Source: Ichthyophis bannanicus (lineage: Eukaryota; Chordata; Amphibia; Gymnophiona; Ichthyophiidae). From it: DNA of 64,000 nucleotides. Both the position numbers and the translations under genes were made by a program. The stretch is taken from NCBI GenBank assembly GCA_033557465.1, contig CM066037.1, positions 512,856,686 through 512,920,685 of the forward strand. Direction: 5' to 3'. Of the stretch, positions 54,733-64,000 are shown in pieces. The notes below the pieces were generated by a model. That model saw only the letters and a program-made list of their open reading frames with translations, searched no databases and was not told the DNA's origin. Numbering within the stretch: position 1 is the first letter of the stretch; every line of letters begins with the position of its first letter.

Positions 54733-55419
54733 GCTTAGCGGTCAAAAAGGGCGGCCATGTTACTTCAGAAGGCTGCATCTTCTGCTGCTGTCGTACTTTT
54801 AAGCTTTATGGTTCAAATTTCTACACTCTGGCCTGGGCAGCAGAGAGAAAAAGAAATGTCCTTGAGACACTGCTGCTGCCCTCTTCCTTCCACCAAACTC
54901 GGATCTGTGTAGAATGAGCAGTAGGAGAAATTCAGGCTGCTACAACAGTGCTATCTGCTCTGGTTTCCCACAGCAGTTCTGTAAGGAATTGGGGATTGCA
55001 CAGCAAGTTCCTGCTCTTTTGTGGCCTTTAGCATGAGCGATCAAGGTCGCTGTCTATTTAACAATATTCACAAAACAGTAAATTTGTCATATGGACAGCG
55101 TCGTCTGATTACCATTTTAAATATGCATTACTCTCTGTGCCACAAACCAGCTGTGCCTTGCCAGGCGTTATCTAGCCTTACTCAGTTTTATCACTTGTTT
55201 TAAACATAATACCTTGCATTCCAGAGTGTACACCTGTGTTTGTATAGGCTTTTCACAAACACAAAGTCTAGGTGCTCAGTTTCTGGATATATTTAGCATC
55301 AAACTATACTTGGCATTCTTGGGCTCACTTTCAGTCACATGGTAAGCAGTGCTTATCAGGTAAGCATAAAAATGCACGGAGCAAATTCTTACTCCGTGTG
55401 GTATCCATCACAAATGAGA
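54733..55419. other. Intron gap before the second DIRS-like element
   Basis: No gene or element recognised. Confidence 0.5.
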
Positions 55420-55580
55420 TCTCCAGGAACAAGCAGGAATGAGTCTTCACATATGGGTACGTCGGTACCGACGGAGTCTGTGCGGGAATGCTTCCCAGCG
55501 TCCAATCAAAGAGCTTTTGGAAGCATCCCACCACGCCTGCGTGCTGCCTTCCCGCCTTTCCCAACTGCCTCTCCTCAGTT
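55420..55580 (+). repeat. Left inverted terminal repeat of the 55.4-kb DIRS-like element
   Basis: From tctccaggaac through cttcccgcctttcccaactg to cctctcctcagtt. It is matched in reverse complement by 60718-60885 (aactgaggagaggcagttgg onwards) with few differences, for example ggtaccgacggagt against the complement of actccgtcagtaccg. The high similarity of the arms indicates a younger element than the one at 11 kb. Confidence 0.88.
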
Positions 55581-56395
55581 TTCGTTTTCCGCGGAGCCGG
55601 CAGGACGTCCTCCTGTCACCGTAGAAAATTCTTGTTTTATTTCTTTAATTTTCTTGTGGTCGCGGCTCTCTTTACCGACGCCACCGGTACCGCCGGTGTT
55701 TTCTTTTCTTGTAAAATCTTCCTTTTTCAAGGGATATTTTTTCTTCATAGTGTCCCACGGTTTCTTAGGCCTTTTAGGCCTCTTCTTTTTCTTTCATGGA
55801 ACCGCCAGCCACTTTCTCCAAGAAATGTTCAAACTGTGGCGGTACAACTTTATTTTTAGACCCTCGAAGTCGATGTCTAACCTGCTTGGGTCCTGACAAC
55901 AGTTTGGTGAGAAGAGGTCTTCAACATCGAGGTTCCCTCGATACACGGTTTCCCTCCAACTTCAGGGCACCGTCCCCTTCTTCTTCTACACAGGATCAGG
56001 TAACCCACAAAAACAGTCTGTTAAGACTAGCCAGCCCTCGAGTGGTAGGTCTCATGCACAGCATGTAGACGGCTCCGGCCTTGCCCTCGAGGGCCCACTG
56101 GCTTCAAAACCCTGGCAGGAGTCTTCGGTCTCCAAAGCCTTTCAGGGGTTTCAGGTTGTTCCTGGGGTTCACCCCTCACAGAACATACCTGAGCCGTGTC
56201 CGGTGGTGGCATCCGCTTCGAGCGGTACCGATACCCCGGCATCGGCACTGGTGTTGGATGAAATACTCCTCACCAGGGATGGTCATCTGGCATCCTCAGT
56301 GCCTTCGGGACCGGTGGATACCTCCAGACTGACTTTCCATTATCGATACCAGCACCGATACTACCACAGACGTCGGTACCCTCCAGACGTGCATC

Positions 56396-56450
56396 AATTT
56401 ATTTATTTATTTAGCTGTATTTATATCCCGCTTTTCACCAGGTCAAAGCC
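56396..56450 (-). repeat. Short LINE/SINE tail inserted in gag
   Basis: About 55 bp whose minus strand ends gcgggatataaatacagcta followed by AAATA repeats (plus strand aatttatttatttatttagc). The sequence tatttatatcccgcttttca matches the ends of L2-type tails. On both sides the gag repeats continue. The insertion leaves the reading frame open and encodes QFIYLFSCIYIPLFTRSK. Confidence 0.65.
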
Positions 56451-56454
56451 GAGT

Positions 56455-57000
56455 CTGGAATCTATCTCCAGTCTGGAGGACTGGGTACCAACTCGCCTTG
56501 GTACCGGCTCTCGGCGGTACCGGAGGCTCGGTTCCGATGATTCAGATCCGCAACTCTCGGTTCCCCCGAGGCCGATTGAGTTGCCACTGGTTGACCTTCA
56601 TCCACCGGTATCAGACATGGTACCGAAGTCGGTACCGATGTCCTCATTACCCTTACGGTCGGTGTCTTCCATGCTTCGCTTATCAGGCTCTCTGCCCTCG
56701 ATGCCGAGTTTGGAATCGATCTCTAGTCTGGAAGACTGGGTACCAATACGCTTTGGTACCGACACCGATCGATACCGGTGGCTCGGTACCGAGGATAGCG
56801 GCCGGAGGTTTTCGGTTACCTCGGTACCGATTGAACTGTCACCGATGACTGCTCCGATGTCTCTGTCGGGCTCGACTCCGACATCAGTACCGGTATTGGC
56901 ATTGGTACCGGTATCCACAGTAGCATCGTGGCCAACTCCTTCCATGCTTTTTTCAACAGGATCGCTCCCTTCTATACCAAGCTTGGAGTCGATACCTGGC
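56455..57000 (+). repeat. Coding tandem repeat in gag, about 255 bp, 2.2 copies
   Basis: Copies begin ggaatctatctccagtctgg (56457) and ggaatcgatctctagtctgg (56713), with a shorter third start (ggagtcgatacctggcatgg, 56986). Both full copies encode SLEDWVP, a Tyr/Arg-rich block ending in D or E plus DS, and a Ser/Pro/Val-rich spacer. Substitutions between copies often keep the GGTACC words. Confidence 0.75.
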
Positions 57001-58110
57001 ATGGACAATGTGGTAATGACGGTCGCTGCTCCTGACAGCCAGTACCAGCAGCCATCCCTTAAGCATTCCACACTGCACCGTGCAGGATCTTCTATTCCTA
57101 TATATTTGGATAGCTCTGTCGGTGCTCAGGCTAGTTCTTCAGATCTAACCTGTCCAAGGGAGATTCCTGTTGGGGATCCCTCTTTTCAGAGTTTCCTCCT
57201 GGATATAGCAAGATCTCTTGCCATTCCTATCCCAGGACATGATCCTGCACAAGGCTCTGTTTCTACCAAAGCAAAGGAGAACATAATGCTTCCTTTGCAT
57301 CATTCCTTGCAGGATCTCCTTCTAGGAATGTGGGAAACACCTTTAAGGGTACCCCCACCTTCCAGAGCAACTGATCTCTTATATCAGGTGCCCCCCTCTC
57401 CAGGGTTTCAAAAGACTCAACTTCCTCATCATTCCATAGTAGTGGAATCAGCAATGAGGTGGGTAAAGAGTAAGAAAAAGCACTCTTCTTATCCGCCAGG
57501 TCGTGAGTCTAAGACACTAGATGCCTTTGGACATCAAACCTTCCAGACATCTATGCTTTCTGCAAGAATTCTCTCATATATATTTCTTATGAGTCTATCT
57601 CTTGAGGAGGTCACAAAGCAATTGCATCTTTTGACTCCTTCCCTTCCAGAGTCCAAGAGTGCAGGCTATTCTTCACTGCTTCAGCATCTTCAGAATATCT
57701 CTTGGTTTCTTACTCGTGCTTCCCTAGACTCTTTTGAGTCTGTTAGCAGGACTTCTGCTATAACTATAGGGGCATGACGTAGAGCCTGGCTCCAAGCTTC
57801 AGACTTGGACAAATGGGCACAGCAAAGACTGGGACATACTCCTTGCACTGGAGACAATCTTTTCAACAAGGAGTCTTTACATCAGGTTACTCAGTTGTCC
57901 ACTGACTTACCTGTTCCTAGGGGCTGTTCTGCACCTTCTTCTGTCCCAGTAGGTAGGAAATGTCCTGCCAAACTTTCTTCCCGTAGGAGAAGGTTTTATG
58001 CATCATCTGCCCATCATACAGATGTTCCCAAACAAGGGAAGCATCGTCCTGGTCTGCAGAATTCAACCTCTCACCAGGCTCAGCAAACCCAGCAACCACA
58101 GGGTTTCTGA

Positions 58111-59496
58111 TCAATCTCCATCAGATGCTTGTGACTCTTGGGGTTAGAATCTGCAGTTGCTTCTTCTCAATAGAGGCAATCCACTGCTGTCATTCTAAAT
58201 CCTAAACATGGATCTCTTCCCAAAAGACATCCATTCTTTCTATGTTCTATGAGCTGTCAGGATGTTCATGCTTCTAGGTCACAGGGTTCTCCTCTTCTTC
58301 CTGCTAGGGAAAGAGGTCTAACCACTATCAAACGATAGTTTCCTGTGCCAGCATGTCTTTTTTTCCTTTCTATAGACTTACTACTTTGTAAGTCTTCTTC
58401 AGCTCCATTCGCTTTACCCTCTTACCAGGTTTTTCCTCTGGAGGGCTTTTTCTTCAGCCTCTCTAGTTTTGTTACTTTTCCAGTGCGGAGTTCTCTTCTC
58501 TGAGTTGACTCCTCTTTTTCAATCTTGCTTTGAAGCAGTTCATCAGACATGTCCAGAATTTTCTACTCCTGTTCTGTCTGTTCTTTCTGTTTTTAAACAG
58601 TAACATTCTTTCTGCTGTCTGGCAAGCAACTGCCAATGCAGGAGCCTTAATGTTTTTGGACCACTGGTTCTTGTCCACCAGCAACCAGATTTGTCCTCCA
58701 CTAACATCTGTCTGGTCTTAGTAGTGGCTTCAAGTCAGTGCTATCATCTGTCTTGGAAATTTTTTCACTACAAGCTTGTTGGATTGTCTTCTCTTTCTGC
58801 CATCTCCATTCCCCTGGGTTTGGCAGCATAGTTGACATAGAACTGGCTGCTGAAGAGCCAGTACCTATCTCCTCATTCTCCTGCATCATGCTCTCTGCAA
58901 TTCTACAGAGAAGCTCTCCACTATGGGCCCTTGCTAGAGAGCATGGGATTTTTTTCTCCAACAGCTACCCTAGATGGTTGGAAAAGACGTTTTCAGTCAT
59001 GTCTCCCATGACTAGAAAGGTTCTCCCTTTTTTCATTATCTCCTTTTCAATATAAAGGACATAGGCCTTCTCTTACGTGAAAGCTTAAGGAGTTGCCAAT
59101 TCCCTGCTTTGGTCCATACTATTTCCAATCGGGAATATGCTTTTCTCCTTGCAGCTTGTCCTCATGGTAAGAACGCATGATACCTCTTTGCCCTTAAGCA
59201 GGTCAGCATGGTATCTCATTTTTATGCGTCTTCTGTTCACTTACCATGCTAGAGTTCTGGAATACTCGGGACTTGCTGGCTGCAGACTGTTTTCATCCTC
59301 TGCTTTTCACGTAACCGTCCTGGTTACTTCATTAGCTAGCATCCCTGTAGCCATAACCAGGGGGAATAGATTCTCTATATATCTTCTCAAGTAAGTTTCA
59401 CCTTCTTGTTAGATGAATCTTTCCTCTCCACATTTCCTATGTGAATACCGTTTTGTAGGCATATCTCTGTCTGCTTCTTGCAGACACCCATATAGA

Positions 59497-59552
<56 letters not shown>

Positions 59553-60524
59553 CATCTATAGTATACATCTTACAGATGTCTATGTCTATCATTTGTGTGT
59601 ATTTTATGCCCTTTCATATCTCACTATAGATAGATAAACGTATAAGAATATATCTATTTATCTATCTATATGTATATATGTATCTGTCAAGATATTTATC
59701 ATGGGTAGATATGAATTCTGCATTATCTACCTGACTGTCGAGGCTCATATAGCTATATGATTCTGACAGATGGGCTTTACCCATACCTATGCTATCCAGC
59801 ATGTTTGGGGTTCTACACTCCCAACCACTTCTGTGGTAGTTAACAACTTCCACCATAACCTTAAGGTTTAGGTACCTCTGAAGCTGTCCATGTTCCAGTA
59901 TCTCTCCTAGCTGACTCCAGTTAGGAGAGACATTGCGGATCTTCAGCTAATCACAGGCTGTAACGCCTCAGGCGTTTGTCTTTTCTTTTGGGATACAAGG
60001 GGTTTCCATACCTTTTTCCTCCCACAAGGACTGTGCCTGTTTGTCCAATTCGGTCAGCCTTCTCTTTTTGCTTCCAAGGGTGAGCCACTCTGTCGCCAAA
60101 GAGTTCGGCTTTTACCATAAAGCCTTCCGCTGAAGGCCCACCACTTTTGGTACTACCCCAGTTATTACCGGGGTCCCCTCTTACCTTTCAGGATTCTGAC
60201 CTCCACTGTTTTTTCCTAACAGGTTTATTACCTCCACTTCACAGTGAGGTCCTCCTTGAGGTTCCTCTACTGGGTTCCCCAGTAGATCCCATGAACCTCC
60301 TTACCGCTGTGTAATCCTGTTAGGGGAGGTCCATATTGCAATATTTCTTTCAATATCATTGATGATAATTATCATCCGCACATGGACTCCTTGTCTGCAG
60401 TCCTATGCTAGGGTTAGCTGTTCCACAGCACCTTTCTTTCTTCAACTCCTACCCTCCATCCTCAGGATGCCTGGTGGTGTGCGGGATAGCATGTTCCAAC
60501 CTATAACATGCTGGGACTCCAGGC
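58111..60524 (+). other. Interior of the DIRS-like element without RT or recombinase
   Basis: About 2.4 kb of C/T-rich sequence. Small frames on both strands show none of the DIRS RT, RNase H or recombinase motifs seen at 12.2-14.8 kb. A (TA)n tract is at 59500-59549, with nearby tatctatc words. It may be heavily rearranged coding sequence or filler acquired by a non-autonomous element. Confidence 0.55.
59500..59549. repeat. (TA)25 tract
   Basis: About 50 bp of alternating T and A, followed by TCTA-rich sequence. It is a microsatellite within the DIRS-like interior. Confidence 0.9.
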
Positions 60525-60620
60525 ATCTTAGCTTGGAAGTCCCCATATGTGAAGACTCATTCCTGCTTGTTCCTGGAGATAGCACAGTTACTTACCTGTA
60601 ACAGGTGATCTCTGGAAACA
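60525..60620 (+). repeat. Internal complementary region of the 55.4-kb element
   Basis: attcctgcttgttcctggag is the reverse complement of the left end. tagcacagttacttacctgt followed by aacaggtgatctctgg is the reverse complement of the right end (60870-60912). The block itself is also an inverted repeat: tgtgaagactcattcctgct against agcaggaataagtcttcaca. The layout matches 15027-15105. Confidence 0.85.
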
Positions 60621-60714
60621 GCAGGAATAAGTCTTCACAACCCACCCACCTCCCCAGGAGTTGTATCTCTATCTATCTTTCCTTTCCTCTCTCTCTCTCT
60701 TTGTCTCAGCTTTA

Positions 60715-60912
60715 AAACTTAACTGAGGAGAGGCAGTTGGGAAAGGCGGGAAGGCAGCACGCAGGCGTGGTGGGATGCTTCCAAAAGCTCTTTGATTGGA
60801 CGCTGGGAAGCGTTCCCGCGCAGACTCCGTCAGTACCGACGTACCCATATGTGAAGACTTATTCCTGCTGTTCCCAGAGATCACCTGTTACAGGTAAGTA
60901 ACTGTGCTTTCT
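60715..60912 (+). repeat. Right inverted terminal repeat of the 55.4-kb element
   Basis: Reverse complement of 55420-55580, plus an outer extension, acaggtaagtaactgtgctt, that has no counterpart at the left end and pairs with the internal complementary region. Confidence 0.86.
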
Positions 60913-61099
60913 ACACACGCAGCATTTCAGTGTCATTTAAAGCAACAAGACCAACTATTGACTGTTGAGATTTTAAGTTCTTAAAATAATTTCTTCTACG
61001 CTTTCATCATTTATGAAACCCCAGCTACATCTTTGGCCTTATCTGCTGCCTCTGGAATTTTTGGACAGTTGTTTTAAATGACCTTTATGGTATCTGGCA

Positions 61100-62060
61100 T
61101 CTTCGATGGGGGGTGGGGGGCCTATCCAGGTTGCGGAGAGCTCAGCGACTGCTTCAGGCTTATCTCTCGTTCCCGATACGCCAAAGGTGGTATGCATTCA
61201 GAGGTCTCTTAAAACAAGTCTGCTGTACAGTTCTCTCCTGTCGTGGAGAGGTCCTGCTTTGCTGCGAGGGCCAGACTCAGGAGCGGGAGAGGTGGTATCC
61301 CCACTGATCTCGGAAGAGCTTCCGTGTGCGAACTACTTGGCATCTTCGGCAGGTAGCCTGGCAGTGAGCAGCTGCCGTTTTGGAGCGGCGAGACAACCCC
61401 GAGGCTGATGGAAGGAGATATTTCACTTGGGTAATACCGTTTCTTTTTCTTTAGTATGACCTGCAGATTTTACACTGGAATCTATTTGGAATGCTATTAT
61501 ATCACTGGGAGAAACTCTGGTATCTCAAATTTCTTCTTTGATGGCCAAAACGAATTCGAATTCTGCAGCAATTGAACAAAATGCTACTAGAACTTCAGCG
61601 CTACAAGCCGAGAGTGTAGAGATTCAATCTAAATTAACTGCGTTGGAAGGTCAGTCTGACGCTTTTAGAAAGAACTTTGCTTCAGTCAGTGCTACAGTGG
61701 AGCAGTTAGAAGTCCTAGCTTGTGCTTCTAATTTAAGACTTACAAATTTTCACAGAGTTTCTATGGACTTTACATGGGATATGTTCGTGGCCTATTTAAC
61801 CGAGTTTTTGGCTGTTCCTGTCGAGTCGCATCCTCCCATGGTGAGAATGTATCATCTTCCACTGGCTAGGAAGACTCCTTCCAGTGAAGTTATTGGGACT
61901 GAGCAAATTGATGATCTAAATGTTTCAGAACGTTTGGAAAACTCTCAAGAAGAACCAGTGGTCCCATCAACACTAACGGTGACTTTTTCTCTTTTGTCTG
62001 ACAAAAAATGGATGTTGAAATTGTTTTTTCGTAAAAAGAATTTGCTGTTATTAGGTTAGT
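61100..62060 (+). pseudogene. L1-type ORF1
   Basis: A decayed N-terminal region (61113-61408) is followed by FTLESIWNAIISLGETL at about 61470. The frame 61538-62059 then holds a coiled-coil segment (SVEIQSKLTALEGQSDAF), the RNA-binding start ACASNLRLTNFHRVSMDF and DMFVAYLTEFLAVPVESHPP, and ends DKKWMLKLFFRKKNLLLLG. The order (coiled coil, RRM-like domain, start of the C-terminal domain) is that of vertebrate L1-type ORF1 proteins, which bind element RNA as trimers. The C-terminal domain is cut short near 62056 and no L1 ORF2 follows; an L2 begins instead. Confidence 0.78.
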
Positions 62061-62122
62061 ATGACTTTCTGTAGTTTTCTTACTGGAGTTTTGTTATTCA
62101 CTACTATTTGGTTCTATTTGTT

Positions 62123-64000
62123 TTCAAGAATTTCTTTTATAATTCCCTGAACGATTCCCAATCAAACAACTTCATGGATGCTATGACCCAAATGGGATAT
62201 ACACAGATAGTACATGCCCCTACCCACACAAAAGGCAACACTTTAGATCTCATCTTCCTCCCTTTCTCCTTTATTAACCACCAACAACACACCCCTCCAA
62301 CAATAACAGAAGTACCATGGTCCGACCATCACCTCATTACACTCCACCTCCCAGCACAAGCAACACTGAATACGACACACCACACACCCCATATATCACG
62401 CTTTGCACACTTCAACAAAGATACCTTCCTTGACAAAGTACTACCCATACTCAACACAAACCTCCCAGACATCAACTCCACTGTAAATCACTGGAACTTT
62501 ACAGTCCACAAAGCAGCTGCCCCCACACACTCCAAGCATAGACAATTAAAAAAGACAGAAAAATGGTTCACGAAAGAACTAGCGAACCTAAAAAAACAAC
62601 TGAGAAAACAAGAAAAGAGATGGAGGAAAACTAAATCTGATGAAAATAAATCCCAATACTTGAACTCACTCAACGAATACAAAAATGCGATTAACAAATC
62701 AAAAAGGGATTACCACTCCAAGGTAATAAATCTAGCTATCAACCGCCCTAGAGAACTATTTGCAATTGTAAAAACACTGACAAAAGTCAAAAACCCAGAG
62801 CCAAAACAATCAGCAATAAGTATTCAAACCCTAGCAACCCACTTTGCAGAAAAACTAAAGTGCAAACTTAAAACTACACCAAGAATACTACCCTTAAACA
62901 CCAAAATTAATAACAACTGGACAACCTTCCACATGATAGATCAAAAACACCTCCTCAGGATCATAACAATTATCAACACCACAACTTCTCCCCTCGATCC
63001 TTGCCCTGTGTCATGGATCAAAAGTACTAAGGAAGAATTAGCTGGAAACATTCAATACATAGTAAACCAATCCCTCTCCCAAGGCATTATGCCCGATGCC
63101 CTAAAACTCACAACGATCCGCCCAATAATAAAAAACAATAAACTCGACCCAAAAGACCCAAACTCATACAGACCGATAGCCAGCATTCCATTTATGGCTA
63201 AAATAATAGAAAAAACAGTTCAACTACAATTGCAAGAACATATTGATGAGCACAATTCCCTTGACTCACACCAATTTGGTTTCCGCCCCTTCCATGGTGT
63301 AGAAACCCTTTTAATTACACTGATGGACTTCCTCATAAAACATACAGATGATAACAGTCAAGGCCTCCTACTCCTTTTCATAGACATTTCCGCCGCCTTT
63401 GACAACATCAACCATCTTACACTGATCAATACATTAGAAAACTTAGGAATAGGCGGGACTGTCCTCAAATGGTTCAAGTCCTACATCACACACAGACTAA
63501 TGCGTGTTCAGTTAAACCAAGAAGCATCAGAAACCTTCCCCCAAGGACAAGGAATACCCCAAGGATCAGCCCTTTCTGCTCTCCTCTTCAACCTGTACCT
63601 ACAACCCATCACACAAATATTTAGAAAACACAAGATCAACCATTTTATCTATGCTGACGACATCATGCTCGCTCTCCCCATAACCACGAAAAACCCCACT
63701 TATAACACTCTATCCGAATGCATGGCGGAAACCACATCCTGGATGGAAACCAACTACCTCAGCATCAATCTCAAAAAAACTGAAGCAATGTTCGTAACAA
63801 GATCACCCGTGGCCGAAGACACTTACCCAACAGCAATCTCAATCAATAACACAACTATACCTGTTAAAAAAGAGGTAAAATACCTAGGTGTAATAATCGA
63901 TCATACACTCACCATGCTACCACACATAAAGCAGACAGTAAAAACCATATTCTACAAACTCAAAACTATTCAACACTTAAGGCCCCTTCTTGACACGCAT
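62123..64000 (+). CDS. L2-type ORF2 (endonuclease end to RT), open to the window edge
   Basis: The frame is open without a stop from 62075 to 64000, over 625 codons from the L2 start. It begins in the last part of the endonuclease (APTHTKGNTLDLIFLP, PWSDHHLITLHLP), passes a lysine-rich linker (KKTEKWFTKELANLKKQLRK) and covers RT motifs: DPNSYRPIASIPFMAKIIE, HQFGFRPFHGVETLL, LLLFIDISAAFDNINH, QGIPQGSALSALLFNLYLQP, the intact catalytic FIYADDIMLALP (YADD at 63650-63661), YLSINLKKTEAMF and KKEVKYLGVIIDHTLTMLPH. It runs off the window in the region after the RT. The 5' end of the element is truncated, since most of the endonuclease is missing. The same family as 3165-5254, but with no coding damage visible, so this is a recent insertion or a rarely mutated copy. 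It lies in the PAWR intron in gene orientation. Confidence 0.9.

Larger units (their letters stand above)
55796..58110 (+). pseudogene. DIRS-like gag with GGTACC-rich repeats, lightly broken
   Basis: The start MEPPATFSKKCSNCGGTT and the block RCLTCLGPD give a CxxC-CxxC zinc-binding-like motif. One frame shift lies between about 56040 and 56200. The frame 56203-57777 then contains two copies of a repeat of about 85 residues starting LESISSLEDWVP (about 56455 and 56710) and a partial third near 56985. The conserved gag end follows: ARILSYIFLMSLSLEEV and SFESVSRTSAITIGA, a TGA at 57775-57777, then RRAWLQASDLDKWAQQRLG and GDNLFNKESLHQVTQ. The TGA looks like a CGA changed at a CpG. A short SINE/LINE tail at 56396-56450 is read through in frame. 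Gag probably packages element RNA. Confidence 0.75.
55420..60912 (+). mobile_element. Non-autonomous DIRS-like element, 5.5 kb
   Basis: The left end starts tctccaggaacaagcaggaa. The right end is its reverse complement with an extension ending gtaactgtgctttct (60912). An internal complementary region lies at 60525-60620. These signals have the same layout and closely related sequence as in the DIRS element at 11.0-15.4 kb. The interior has a gag gene (55795-58110), but from 58110 to 60520 I find no RT, RNase H or recombinase motif, only C/T-rich sequence with small frames and a (TA)n tract. It therefore depends on proteins from an autonomous relative. It lies in the PAWR intron in the same orientation as the gene. 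Confidence 0.82.
42239..64000 (+). other. PAWR: PAWR intron (start), continuing past the window
   Basis: The donor gtaagg at 42239 opens an intron. I find no further PAWR coding exon (the next should begin with residues equivalent to CLDEYEDDE) before 64000. It would therefore be at least 21.8 kb and is filled with the elements listed below. In mammals the intron after this exon is also very long. Confidence 0.75.

Noticed and set aside
57777..57777. Programmed read-through at the gag TGA
   Set aside because: The TGA is best explained by a C-to-T change at a CpG in an Arg codon; nothing around it suggests a read-through signal.

Overview
This is repeat-dense vertebrate nuclear DNA. The only host gene I can support is the 5' end of PAWR (prostate apoptosis response-4, Par-4), on the + strand. 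It has a CpG-rich promoter, a probable non-coding first exon ending near 41185, and a first coding exon at 41750-42238 closed by a consensus splice donor. Everything after 42238 is therefore probably PAWR intron, and the first 40 kb is upstream intergenic DNA. The lack of operons, the spliced gene, CR1, L2, L1-like, RTE, DIRS, mariner and pogo elements, and tRNA-derived SINEs all fit a large amphibian or sauropsid genome. The mix of several DIRS lineages with young CR1 and L2 makes me lean to a caecilian-like amphibian, but that is inference.

Layout. 2.1-5.6 kb: a CR1 copy (-) split by an L2 insertion (+) that itself carries a SINE fragment. 6.2-10.8 kb: a CR1 piece, an L1-type ORF1 head and a long CR1 body, the last two joined in frame. 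11.0-15.4 kb: a structurally complete but decayed DIRS element (gag, RT-RNase H, tyrosine recombinase, inverted terminal repeats and internal complementary region). 15.4-19.7 kb: older CR1 copies, one split by a rearranged mariner. 19.7-26.2 kb: a 5S-like pseudogene, two tRNA-headed SINEs and several fold-back elements. 26.2-28.6 kb: a CR1 copy split by an RTE element with a 10-bp target duplication. 28.6-32.6 kb: a nearly full-length CR1 of a second subfamily, with a GDSL-esterase ORF1 and EN-RT ORF2. 32.6-37.8 kb: CR1 ORF1, an L2 tail, a DIRS gag fragment and a long CR1 copy. 38.1-39.1 kb: a pogo/Tigger transposase pseudogene. 40.9-42.2 kb: the PAWR promoter and first exons. 42.2-64 kb (intron): SINE, decayed DIRS pieces, CR1, L2, then a 5.5-kb non-autonomous DIRS-like element (55.4-60.9 kb) with a GGTACC-rich gag, an L1-type ORF1, and an L2 whose reading frame is still open at the window edge.

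The elements form partnerships. SINEs share their 3' tails with the L2 or RTE LINEs present in the same window. The two DIRS-like elements share the same terminal and internal-complementary sequences although only one encodes RT and recombinase. Insertions are nested, so relative ages can be read from who interrupts whom. Names CR1-A (MHLGKNNPNYGYTM type) and CR1-B (MHLGCSNPRE type) are working labels used here only. Boundaries were judged by eye and most are good to about 10-30 bp.
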